Assembly (NCBI GenBank): GCA_022496185.1
Contig: WTXG01000128.1
Location: forward strand, 44,969-108,968
From: Multifurca ochricompacta
Taxonomy: Eukaryota > Basidiomycota > Agaricomycetes > Russulales > Russulaceae
Direction of reading: 5' to 3'
DNA: 64,000 bases
The translations under genes were made by a program, and so were the position numbers. The notes under the pieces are model-generated. The model was not told the DNA's origin. It did not search any database and was given only the letters and a program-made list of their open reading frames with translations. Below are positions 45,960 through 56,301 of the stretch, one piece after another (position 1 is the stretch's first letter; the number at the start of each line of letters is the position of its first letter).

Positions 45960-47015
45960 AAGGATGGCTCAGGCATTGGACACGAAACCTCCGGTCATCA
46001 CCACTCCTGGCAGGACCCGTTTGCTCTCATTCTTCCATACTATACTGTCAATAAATTTTCTAACATTTGCCTGACTTTAGTTTCGGACAGACTCTGACAC
46101 TGGTGCAAAGCGTGATTGATCTATGGTACAAGTAATTTTACTTAGCATATTACAGGGATTGTGCGCGTTCCGGGCCGCCTGCCTATTCTTTTCCGTACAC
46201 CCAGCTACCCAGTTTCTCCCTTACTCCCTTTTACTTATTCCACTTTCGTTCACCCCACATGGCTTCACCTCTGTTAATTTCTAAAAACATTCCTTCAGCT
46301 AGGTCTCTCCACAAGTATATAAAGGTACATACAATGCTCATAGTAGACCAGCCAGAAACCAGCAATCTAGCCTCTCTATCTCTCTCTCTCTTTGTGTGCA
46401 AAAGAACAGTTATTGAACAAGGTGCAAGGTCAATCGGAACCATCAGCACTGTCATCAGTAAACATTCAGCACGATCCAATGCTCATCGACTTCATTACAT
46501 CACACGGGCTCTTCTCTCTCCTCTTCTCAACTTACTGCTCACCTTACTCCTCAGGGAACAGGCTTTGCTTTGCACTCACCACGGATAGGCTCCGCACAAA
46601 TTGGCTGCCCCAGTGAGGCAAAGTTATCAGTTCCCTTGACCTAACCCCCTTCTTGTCACACCTGTGACTTGTCTATGCCCCGCCAGAACCCTATACCACC
46701 CAGAGTCTTGCCAACCAGAAACACCAGAAAGGCCTCAACCTCATCTAGAACCTTGGCAGCTTCTCCAGATAACTCTAGACCCCCATCTCCTACTGCATCA
46801 ACATCTTCCGACCACACAGTGTGGCCTGATCTAGCCTCGTCACCCTTGATCCTTCAGGCTACCTCTGAATCTTACTTAGACCCTGAAATCTCTGTCCCCT
46901 TCTCTGCCTTAGTATTGAGTTCCATTAATCGGCTTTCATCCCCTGTCTCAAGCACCACTTCATCTTCCATCCCATCTTCAACAATCGCCTCAGCTCTTGT
47001 ATCTAGAATCCCAAG
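45960..47015 (+). mobile_element. 5' end of an unassigned LTR-type retroelement
   Basis: Promoter-like TATATAAAGG at about 46315, a (CT)n tract at 46370, then near 46596 a CCGCACA end followed by AATTGGCTGCCCCAGTGAGG, which resembles an LTR end plus a tRNA-type primer site. An open frame from ATG 46675 (MPRQNPIPPRVLPTRNTR) encodes a serine/proline-rich gag-like N-terminus and is cut at 47015 by Gypsy-3. The LTR may start at TGTTGT next to 44799, with hAT-A3 inserted in its first bases. No second LTR in the window, so this is tentative. Confidence 0.4.
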
Positions 47016-47610
47016 TGTAACGCCTGGTGCAGGTGTTCGTCACAACATGTGATAAGTTGTGTAGCGAAACTACAAAGTCAGGTGTGTACTGTCTTTCAAG
47101 TACACGGAGTTTGGGTGAGAAGTCAATACCAAGGAGCTAATCCCTTAGTACTGGTGAGCAGATGAGTGCCAGAAGCACTGAGATGATTCAAGAGTTGGGT
47201 CTTAGAGATCACCCAGAAGGTAATGCACCAAGTCAATTAAGAAGTTGAGTCTAAGGCATACAGGCTATCTAGGCGGGCCTTATATACGTAATAGAGGTTG
47301 GAGTCTGAATCGGAGTATCATACTCGATGTATCAACAAAGTTGTAATATGTCTGAATGGGGAATGGAGTCAATGTGGACCAGGTGAGAATATACGTAGAT
47401 GGATTTGGTATAGTCGCGTTTCTGGTGGGAAAATACGTAAGAGTTCTTGTGTAAAATATGAGTCAGAGATAAGCACAGCCTGAATCAAAGATAAGGGACA
47501 AATATGTACAAAGGACGTCACAACACAGTCAATGAAGGGGCCAACAGGACCAAGCAACATGTCACGTGAAGAGGAAAGGAAAAAGAGATGATGCAATGGG
47601 GTTCGTAACA
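47016..47610 (-). repeat. Gypsy-3 3' LTR
   Basis: 595 bp, TGTAACGCC...GTTCGTAACA, then the polypurine tract (complement of TTACCCCCTCTCTAAG). Confidence 0.9.
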
Positions 47611-47995
47611 TTACCCCCTCTCTAAGTCCTAGCAGAGCCAGCTAGATTGGCATACCATCATCATCCTGGACCAGGGAGAGATAGTCATCAGCTATGGCAT
47701 AGTGGTCCGCATCATAGTTCTCCTTTTCCTCGTCAGTGGGGCAAATGTGTGTTCGTAGAAAACCATAGGGCCCTTGTCTCCCACAGCGAAAGCAGCCGTT
47801 GTAAACATGACAGTCGATTTCTTGGTGACCAGCATTGTGGGAGAGGCACTTGCCACACCACCCGGACGGGTTCTGGACTGTGGGGGCTTGTGTGAGCCAT
47901 CGGAATAGGCATTGACAACTCCAGTGCAAGGTGCTTTGGCAATGTTGACATCATTTCTTGGCCATGGGACAACACCAGCTAAGATGGTACTTGCT

Positions 47996-48580
47996 TGTTA
48001 CGTCCGGTGCGGGACGTTCCACACGACTTGTGTGACAGCGTACTAAGCGGGTTCGGATAAGGGACCAATAGGATCCCTTGGAGTTGGGAGGATAGGAGTC
48101 AAAGTCCTAGAGGCTGCACTCTAAGACGATGTTGAGCAGAAAGTGCCAAAAGCACTGAGACTGATGTTCAGGAGACAAGGGGAAGTCCAGAAGACAAGCA
48201 CCGATGTATTCAATAAGTCGAGTCTGAGGTCTACAATGTAGTTACAGTGGACTTATATACGTAATCGAATGGGCGTCTACGAGATAAGGAATCGGAGTCA
48301 AGTGGGCCCGAATATATGAAAGCGGAGGGCGTAAAGCCTAGCTTCTGATAGGGAATTAAGTAAGTGTCCGGTCTTAGAGATAAGGGATAAGAGATAAGCA
48401 AACGGCGGACCAAACATAAATACAGTAATGTAAACAGTGGCAAAGACAGTCACGGGGAAGGGAGCAGGGCACATGAGGGATCCCACGATGGAGACGTGAT
48501 CTGGTAGTGGAGAGTAGGTGGCAAGGAGGGGTCATCGTTGGGTAAGAGGAAAAAGACAGGAAGAGACGGGGTTCGTAACA
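47996..48580 (-). repeat. Gypsy-2 3' LTR
   Basis: 585 bp, followed by the polypurine tract, whose complement is TCACCCCCTCTTCTGG (48581-48596). Confidence 0.93.
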
Positions 48581-48611
48581 TCACCCCCTCTTCTGGTTCT
48601 AGCAGTCCCGG

Positions 48612-49844
48612 CTAGAAATGATTCGTACCGTCATCATCTTGCACCAACTCCAAATAATCGTCAGCTACATTACGATCATCTTCTCTATACGACTCCAGTT
48701 CTTGTGGACATGTGTGGGTGCGAAGGAAGCCATACAGGCCGCGTTGACCACAGGCGTGGCATAGGTCGTAGACGGGGCAGTCGATCTCTTTATGCCCGGC
48801 ATTGTGACGAAGACATTTGCCGCACCAGCCCGATGGGTTATTGATTGTCGGGGCCACCCCTACATGTCGGAAGATACAGTGTCGGCTCCAGTGAAGGTTG
48901 CTCCAGCAATGTCGACACCACTTGCGATTGAGAGGGCAGTTCCAGCTGATATGGTATCTGCTGTCACAACGCCAGCAGGTTTCCCCGTGCAGATTCTCGT
49001 GCAACTGTGGCATCTCGAGCCGGTTGGGTAGTAATGTCGGGGTGGCTCCGAGTGTGCGAGGGGGGAGAGGCCGTGCATAGGTGTCGGCGTACCTTTCGGC
49101 GATCGTCTGATATGCGTCCCCTGCCTCCAACCTCTTCCTAATGTCCACAATCTCCTGTTCCAACTGGAACATTCCATTCGTCAACCTGGCCATCATCTTC
49201 GCGTGCTCCTTGTACTGCTGATTCAGTGTCCTTCGCAGTGTGATACTTTTCCTCAACCTCATAACCTCCGCCTTCAGGCGCGGGAGCCTCATGTCATTCA
49301 TCACTTCGTCGATTGCAAAGGCGCGGCAATCCTCTGCAGCAAGGTGGCCCAACTGCTCATCGGTCAGCGTGTGATGAAGGCGACCTGTATACCTTTCTTC
49401 CAGATAAACAGGGGCCCCATAGACCGGCCCATCCTTCTTCATACACCCAGCCACATCCATCCCGCCGTTGGTGTAATAGATGTACTTTGCGATGGCCGTG
49501 GTGCCGTCGGCCATGGTGATCTCTAGCGGGAAATACATGGAGGAGTTGGGGTTATTGGGGATAAAAGGGAACTCGGGGGCTTCATCGTCAATTTCTCCAT
49601 TGAGTAAGTCATTGGGGTGGGGGTCTTCGCTGTGAGTGAAGTCATCGTTTGGATTCGGGGATTGATTCTTGACACGGGCCTCCGCAGCTTCATAATCAAT
49701 AGGGGACGAAGGACGAGTGGACGGGTGAGCAGATGGGAAATTTTCGACGGCGGTCATGGGAGAGGTGAAGGCATCGATGGCAGCAGAGGCGGCGATGAAG
49801 GACATGATAGACTGTTCGGTGGTAGTAATTCGCTGAGGGAGCAT
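48612..49844 (-). CDS. Gypsy-2 extra ORF (ORF3): helical, four zinc knuckles, 410 aa
   Basis: Intact frame, separated from pol by 33 nt and in a different frame. N-terminus MLPQRITTTEQSIMSFIAA, acidic region (about residues 60-100), conserved core KYIYYTNGGMDVAGCMKKDG (about 120-150), two charged helical stretches with heptad-like leucine spacing (about 185-255), then knuckles: CWRCDSRYHISWNC and CRHCWSNLHWSRHC (both C-x2-C-x4-H-x4-C), CGKCLRHNAGHKEIDC (C-x2-C-x6-H-x4-C) and a variant CHACGQRGLYGFLRTHTC. No signal peptide or TM segment, so not an envelope protein. A nucleic-acid-binding accessory role is inferred. Homologous frames exist in Gypsy-1 and Gypsy-3. Confidence 0.85.
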   Translation of the reverse strand: MLPQRITTTEQSIMSFIAASAAIDAFTSPMTAVENFPSAHPSTRPSSPIDYEAAEARVKNQSPNPNDDFTHSEDPHPNDLLNGEIDDEAPEFPFIPNNPNSSMYFPLEITMADGTTAIAKYIYYTNGGMDVAGCMKKDGPVYGAPVYLEERYTGRLHHTLTDEQLGHLAAEDCRAFAIDEVMNDMRLPRLKAEVMRLRKSITLRRTLNQQYKEHAKMMARLTNGMFQLEQEIVDIRKRLEAGDAYQTIAERYADTYARPLPPRTLGATPTLLPNRLEMPQLHENLHGETCWRCDSRYHISWNCPLNRKWCRHCWSNLHWSRHCIFRHVGVAPTINNPSGWCGKCLRHNAGHKEIDCPVYDLCHACGQRGLYGFLRTHTCPQELESYREDDRNVADDYLELVQDDDGTNHF

Positions 49845-49879
49845 ATACTGGGGGAATCAAAGGGTCTGGGACTGCTCTT

Positions 49880-52800
49880 TTAACTGTTTCTGGGCGCTTC
49901 TGGATGCTGGTTATGGAATTCCGCGATAAGGACCGGGGCGAAGATATCTCCGGCTGGTTCCCATGAGTTGTCAGAGGCTGGGAATCCTTTCCACTTAACT
50001 AGGTAATACAGCTTGCGCCCTCGGCCTTGTCGCTTCGAGTCTAGAATGCGCTCTACTTCCCACTCTTCTTCTCCGTCGATAAGGTCAGGCGGGGGTCTTG
50101 GGAAGTTCTCCCCGTGTAGGGGTGTTTCCTTGTAAGGTGTCAGCAGCTTGGCATGGAAGACTGGATGGATACGCCATGCAGGGGGAAGCTCGAGTTCATA
50201 CGACACATCTGACAGCTTCCTTGTTATCTTGAAGGGTCCGTGACGTTGGGGCGCTAATTTGGCCATGGGGTGTGACGTATGAATGTTCTTCCCGTCCAAC
50301 CATACCAGGTCATTGGTCCAATAAGGTGTGAACCTCGAAGGTTTTTCTGCTAGGGCCTTTTGCGCCTTCAACAGATTCTCATTGGCCGATTTCCAGATCT
50401 CTTCCCATTGGCTGATACGTTGCATGGCTGAAGGGACATTCGTCGGCTTTCCGGTCCATGTGGCCCGAGGTGTCCATCCCATGATAAGTGAAAATGGGGA
50501 GGTTTTTGTGGTACCATTGGGCCACGAGTTGTGTGCGAATTCTGCCGTCGCTAGCCAGTCCGCCCAATCATCCTGTCGTCCGTTGCACCAGAACCGAAGG
50601 TACTGTTCGAGCCACTGGTTTGTTCTTTCCGACTGTCCATCTGTCTGTGGGTGATACGCTGTAGAGATGTTCTGGGCGATATTCAGCGTTTTACAGAGCG
50701 CTCTAGCAAACGCAGACGTGAAGCGTGGGTCGCGGTCTGAGATGATTTTTTCAGGGAGGCCATAGTGTCTGTAGACGTGATCCAGGTAAAGTTTGGCCAC
50801 TCCTTCCGCTGTGATAGACTCCTTGCAAGGTATAAAGAGCACTGCTTTTGAACAGTCATGATCGGTGATGGTCAGGACTGTGTCGAAACCTTTGGAAGTG
50901 GGGAGTTTGACGATGAAATCCATGGCGATAGTCTGGAATGGTTGTGAGGCTGTCGGTGTAATTGGGGATGGCGCCGGTGGTTGCGGGTGCGTGTTTACTT
51001 TGTTGGCCTGACAGTCTGCACATCCCTTCACATATTCCTCCACATCTTTTTTCATGTTCGGCCACCAGTAGTCGCGTTTGGTGAGAGCGTAAGTGTTGGC
51101 TATGCCAGGGTGTCCTGCAGAGGGGAGGTCATGGTGAAAATGGATCACCCCCCTCTTAATGTTGTCGCCACCGGTGACAACGAGTCGATCCCCGTCCTTC
51201 CACCACAGGCCGTCAACCTTTTTCAGGTTATGTGCGTCGGCCCATGCTTCGCATAACTGCTGATTCATATTTTGGGACACTTGGGCCCATAGATCCATAT
51301 CATGAAGACTGACAACCGCCGTGTTCGCAAAGACCTCTTCGGGGAGTACTGTGATATTAGTGTTATCCTCTTCGCCATTGTTCAAGTCCGGCCGTCGCGA
51401 CAGTGCATCTGCTCGTGCATTGCGACTTCCGGCAATGTGTTTGAGCACGAAGTTGTATTCTTCCAATTCCAAGACTTCACGCGCAACTCGTCGACTAATC
51501 TTGTGGGGTTCCTTCCAATATAGTAGATTGGAGTGATCGGTATGAATAATAGTCTTGTGAGGAGTCCCTGCCAAGTATGGTTGCCAATGTCGCAATGCTT
51601 TCACAATAGCCAGTAACTCCCTGTCCCAAATATCATAATTCTGTTCCGCCGGCGAGAATGTCTCCGAGTAAAAGGCTACAGGGTGAAGGAGTTCCGCTGC
51701 GTCTCGCTGATATAATACGGCGCCATTTGCAAAGTGGGATGCGTCGACTTCAAGTTCGAAGGGTTTCTGCAGATCTGGTTGTAACAGGACCGGTTCTGAG
51801 CTGATGATGTCGCGAATCCGCTCGAAGGCTGTTTGATGTTCCTCCGTCCAGTGCCAAGGGACGTCCTTCTTCAGTAATCCGTTCAATGGTTGGGCGATCC
51901 CTGAGAATCCCTGAACGAAGCAACGATAGAAGTTACAGAAACCAACAAAGGACCGTACATCCTTGACACATGTAGGCACTGGCCACTCCCGAACTCCTTG
52001 TACCTTTACAGGGTCCATTTGTACCCGTCCCCCTTCTAGTATGACTCCTAGGTACTCTACGCTTGGCTGTTCGAACGAGCATTTAGCGGGCTTGAGATAC
52101 AGATCGTGTTCGCGAAGGATGTCCAACACCTGATGCACTCGCTTTCGATGATGAGTCAGGTTGTCTGGGGTAGCAACCAATATGTCGTCCATGTAAACCA
52201 CTACTTCGCCAGTGAGAATGAGATCGCGAAAGATGTAGTTCATCATTGATTGGAAGGTAGCAGGTGAGTTGGTAAGGCCAAAAAACATGACATTCGGTTC
52301 GAACAGCCCCTGATTGGTCTTGAAGGCCGCTTTACATTGATCCCCATCCTTGATTCGAATATTATTGTATCCCCAGCGGACGTCCATCTTGGAGAATAAG
52401 GACTTATTCCTCATGGTGTCGATGAGTTCCGAAATGAGTGGCAAGGGATAGGCGTTTTTCACAGTGTAGGCGTTTATCCGTCAGTAATCTTGAACAGGTT
52501 GAAGTTTGCCATCCTTCTTCTTGATGAAGAAGAACGGCGATGCGTACGGTGATTTCGACGGTCTAATGTACCCTTTCGCAAGATGTTCTTCTAGGAATGT
52601 TGTAAGCGCGGTTTGTTCTGCCTGTGACAATGGGTAGATTTTGCAGTCAATTGCTGATGGGGTATCAGGTATGAAGTCGATGGCGTGATCCCATGGTCGC
52701 GCAGGGGGGAAGCGCTGCGATTCCTCCTCTGAGAATACCTTCCAGTGTCTATGGTATTCCGCTGGCACCACTTCTTCAAATGTCTTTTCCGTCTGTCCCT

Positions 52801-53356
52801 CTATTGCTTTCTGTGCGAGTTCTGATGCTTTGGTGACAAAACAGTAGCCTGGATCTTCCTCTGTTATTACTGTCGCTGCAGTATGCCGGGCCGCGTAGTC
52901 ATACCCCATAGATGTAATGAGCACGGGATAGGAGTCCTTGCTCATCGTCGCATCGCCCCAATTGATTTTAGGTTCAAATGCGGCAAGCCAGGGATATCCC
53001 AGAACTAGGTCTTCTCCGCCTAGGTTAGTGACTAGGAAGCGTATTGTCTTTGTTTGTTCCCCTACTTGGACATTTAGGTCGGTGTAGTGTGTAATCTTCC
53101 CTGCCTGATTGGCAGTTCCGTCAATATTCCAGATATTCTTTTCCTGGGGAAGTGCCAGCATCCCTAGTCCCATGGTCCTCACCATTCGCGGGCTGATGAA
53201 GTTGTCGGTGGCTCCTGAGTCAACCAGGATGTCGCGATCGGCCGTTCTCTGTGTGGTTTCGAAATGCACTGGTATTTTCAACGATTTGAAGCGACTAGTG
53301 TACACAGAGGTTACATGTAATGCTCGTGCCCAGGCCGATGGGGTTGAGCCAATCAA
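49880..53356 (-). pseudogene. Gypsy-2 pol, almost intact (one TGA)
   Basis: Starts in the -1 frame relative to gag (LIGSTPSAWARALHV). Protease LVDSGATDNFIS near 53220. The only stop is a TGA near 52481 in QDY-stop-RIN, where Gypsy-1 has CGG/AGA-type arginine. The rest is an open 860-residue frame: RT (VVYMDDILVAT near 52200), RNase H (FELEVDASHFANGAVL), integrase (HHDLPSAGHPG, CADCQ, MDFIVKLPTSKGF, ISDRDPRFTSAF, TDGQSERTNQW), a GPF/Y-type module (GPFKITRKLSD) and the chromodomain YYLVKWKGFPASDNSWEP near 49960. Confidence 0.93.
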
Positions 53357-54856
53357 AAATCCTTTTTCGTGAACGCTTTTTCTACTAGGATGGCTCGCAC
53401 TTCTTCACTTTCCTTCATCATATTTGCCCATATTTCCTGTGCCTTCTCTTCTTTTGTCCTTTTGTCGATGGTCGGTGGATTGTTTTGGACTGGTTTGACC
53501 ACCGCTTCCGCCGCTCGTGCCCCTTCTTCGGGCATTCTCTAGACATATGTCCTTGCGCCTTGCAGCGAAAGCACCTCCCTTCCTTCATCAATGTCTGCCT
53601 TTCGTCTTCCGTGAGTGCAACCCGGGCTCTGGTTCTGTCAGCAGAGGTATCCATGGCATTTGGATCCCTCTGACTAGTATGCGCGGGTTTGACCCCGAAG
53701 GCGGCCTTCCACTGGTCGCGGGTTTTTCCCTTCTTTGTATCGACTCCAAAACGTGTCTGGAAATCGAGATAGTCCTGCTGTTGTCGGCGGGCCGCTTCGA
53801 CCCATGTATCCCAATCGTTGGGATGATGAAACTGAATGATGTTTTTCACCAGTGGATTGGGCAACCCCTGGGAGAAGAGGTCCAGCATGGCCTCTTCGTT
53901 GGTGTCATAGCCGGCCCTGTTGGCCAGACTTCTGAACTTCGCTACATAAGTGTCGAGTTCTCCCTTTTCCATTCTAAGGGACTTGAGTTCTCAAGCGGCC
54001 TTCTGCTTGGCCTGCCCATCTGTAAATGCATCCTTGAATCTCTGGGTGATGGTTTCCCATAGACCCTCGCTAGTGGTACGATGACCACTTTCAACTTGTT
54101 CGTTCAGCCACTCCAGCTGCTCCATGGTCCAGTCGTCGACAGCCTCCCCTCGGATCAGAGAGAGGAAAAGGTTTGCACATTGGAAAGGATTAATAATCTG
54201 GGGAACATCATGATTGAAGTTCTTGAAGGTTGTGAACTCCAACATGAACTTCTTGCTTTGCGACCTATCTCCAGTGAATGTCTGGGGCAGTACTCCCGAC
54301 AATCGCCCCGACGGTGGGGGAATGTTAGGTGGTAACGTGGCTGGCGGAGGGGGGGGGGTACCGGGTCTGGGAGCTGGGCGGCGATAGTAGACATGTTTTG
54401 GTAAAATGGGGTGATGGTGTCGGTGGACTGTATCGAAATCTGAGGAGTTGTCAAAGCAGGGGCTCTGGACGTGACAACTGCCGGTGCAACTGGGGTTGTA
54501 GTCGACGCTAATACCAGTGCTTCTTCACTATGTTCTTCTACGTACTCTTCTGGTTCAGAGTCCGTAACAATGGCCGGGGGATTTTCTCTCCACGGTCCTA
54601 ATCCAAATTCAGGTGGGGCGGGTCCTGTAGTAACCCACGAGTGTCGGCTGTCCGAGTATCGGATACGGTACCAAACTCATTTCTCGTCGTCGTATTCTAC
54701 TGGTTGGTATCTTCTGTCGTGATAGACGTAGTATCCAAACTCGGACTCAAAATCTTTCCAGGTGGCAGAGCCAAGTACTTGTTGTGAAAGGTCAGGCTCT
54801 TCCCTTCGTTCGATGGGTTCTTCTTTAAACAGGGTCTGACTGCGGCTGGAAGCCAC
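53353..54856 (-). pseudogene. Gypsy-2 gag
   Basis: Same layout as Gypsy-1 gag. The start codon position reads GTG instead of ATG (near 54856). TGA near 54681 (DDEK-stop-VWY) and near 53992 (KAA-stop-ELKSL), both arginine in relatives. A frame break lies in a run of C/G at about 54350. CCHC knuckle CFRCKAQGHMSREC near 53575. A second frame break follows the knuckle before the final KKDF-stop. Confidence 0.85.
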
Positions 54857-54862
54857 GATGAG

Positions 54863-54873
54863 AGACTCGACTT
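54863..54873 (-). promoter_or_regulatory. Gypsy-2 primer-binding site (self-priming type)
   Basis: Plus-strand AGACTCGACTT, two nucleotides from the 5' LTR. It is a perfect inverted match to the LTR motif at 55095-55105, as needed for fold-back priming. Confidence 0.78.
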
Positions 54874-54875
54874 GA

Positions 54876-55460
54876 TGTTACGTCTGGTGCGGGACGTTCC
54901 ACATGACTTGTGTGACAGCGTACTAAGCAGGTTCGGATAAGGGACCAATAGGATCCCTTGGAGTTGGGAGGATAGGAGTCAAAGTCCTAGAGGCTGCACT
55001 CTAAGACGATGTTGAGCGGAAAGTGCCAAAAGCACTGAGACTGATGTTCAGGAGACAAGGGGAAGTCCAGAAGACAAGCACCGATGTATTCAATAAGTCG
55101 AGTCTGAGGTCTACAATGTAGTTACAGTGGACTTATATACGTAATCGAATGGGCGTCTACGAGATAAGGAATCGGAGTCAAGTGGGCCCGAATATACAAA
55201 AGTGGAGGGCGTAAAGCCTAGCTTCTGATAGGGAATTAAGTAAGTGTCCGGTCTTAGAGATAAGGGATAAGAGATAAGCAAACGGCGGACCAAACATAAA
55301 TACAGTAACGTAAACAGTGGCAAAGACAGTCACGGGGAAGGGAGCAGGGCACATGAGGGATCCCACGATGGAGACGTGATCTGGTAGTGGAGAGTAGGTG
55401 GCAAGGAGGGGTCGTCGTTGGGTAAGAGGAAAAAGACAGGAAGAGACGGGGTTCGTAACA
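54876..55460 (-). repeat. Gypsy-2 5' LTR
   Basis: 585 bp. TATATAAG (55139 down) and the predicted transcript start AGACTCGACTT (55105 down) are 34 nt apart. Confidence 0.93.
55095..55139 (-). promoter_or_regulatory. Gypsy-2 LTR promoter and predicted transcript 5' end
   Basis: TATA box at 55139-55132 and the 11-mer self-primer at 55105-55095, perfectly complementary to the site at 54863-54873. Confidence 0.75.
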
Positions 55461-56301
55461 TTGCTGCTACAGCACCAGCAAAGCTTACCGTTGGGGTTTT
55501 TGTGGAGGCATGGCATTTTGAAGCAATGGGGATTGAGCCAAGGTGCAAGGTTGAGGCGGCGACGAGGGAGTGGCCAAGCAAAGATATCTGCGTACCATTT
55601 GGATATAATCTGGTACGCCTCTCCTCACTCCAGTCTGGTCCTAATGCTTGCCAGATGGTGCTCTATGTCAAAAACTCCTCGATTAATCTTTACCATCTGT
55701 CGCTTGTAGTCGCGACGCTGCATCTCCAAGTTGTCCCGAAGCGCCTGGAACTTGCAGAGTCATGCAACTTCCGCAGTCAACCATGGCATATGTAGGTCCC
55801 GAAGCACCTCATTGATAGTGAAGGCACGTGGGTCGTGGGCTGAAAGATGTTGTAAATGTTCGGGCCCTAAGACATAGTGTAGCCGATCAACGTTCTTCTC
55901 TTCTAAGTAGACTGGGGCCCCATAGACAGGCCCTCCTTTTTCCAAGCACCCCACTACGTCCATACCTTTGTTGGTGTAATAGATGTATTTGGCCACTTCG
56001 GTAGTGCTGTCGTTCTTGGACGATGGGATCATTAGCGGGAAGTAAAATTGGGAGTTGGGGTCGTTGGGGAAGAAGGGGAACTTGGGGGATTCATTGCCAA
56101 AGTCTACGTTGATCAGGTCGTTGGGATGGGGGTGTTCGGGCAGATTAAAATCTTCATTGATGTCGATGATTCTGTCCCTTGGGCCACTTGGGCGGTCGCA
56201 TTGTAGTCAATAGGAGAAAGTGGACAAGAAGGAGGATGCACAGGAGTAAGAATGGGAAACGCATCGATGGCAGCAGAGGCATGGATCTTAGATGACGACA
56301 T

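Larger units (their letters stand above)
47996..55460 (-). mobile_element. Gypsy-2, complete chromovirus inside Gypsy-3
   Basis: 7465 bp, two 585-bp LTRs (TGTTACGTCYGGTGCGGGAC...GGTTCGTAACA on the plus strand), perfect 5-bp duplication TTGCT (47991-47995 and 55461-55465). The LTRs differ at roughly eight to ten sites, all seen being transitions, so it is the youngest gypsy copy. A separate family from Gypsy-1 by LTR, but with the same gene order, including the extra ORF. Only a few lesions: three TGA, a frame break in a C run in gag, and loss of the gag ATG. Confidence 0.95.
47642..56301 (-). pseudogene. Gypsy-3 extra ORF with zinc knuckles, split by Gypsy-2
   Basis: N-terminal and middle part at 56301-55466 (MSSSKIHASAAIDAF, KYIYYTNKGMDVVGCLEKGG, helical region). 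C-terminal knuckle part at 47990-47642 (LHWSCQC, CGKCLSHNAGHQEIDC, CFRCGRQGPYGFLRTHIC, ending DDGMPI). Gypsy-2 inserted into the first knuckle region, TSD TTGCT. The last two knuckles are in one frame here, which shows that the frame break in Gypsy-1 is a later deletion. Confidence 0.8.
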
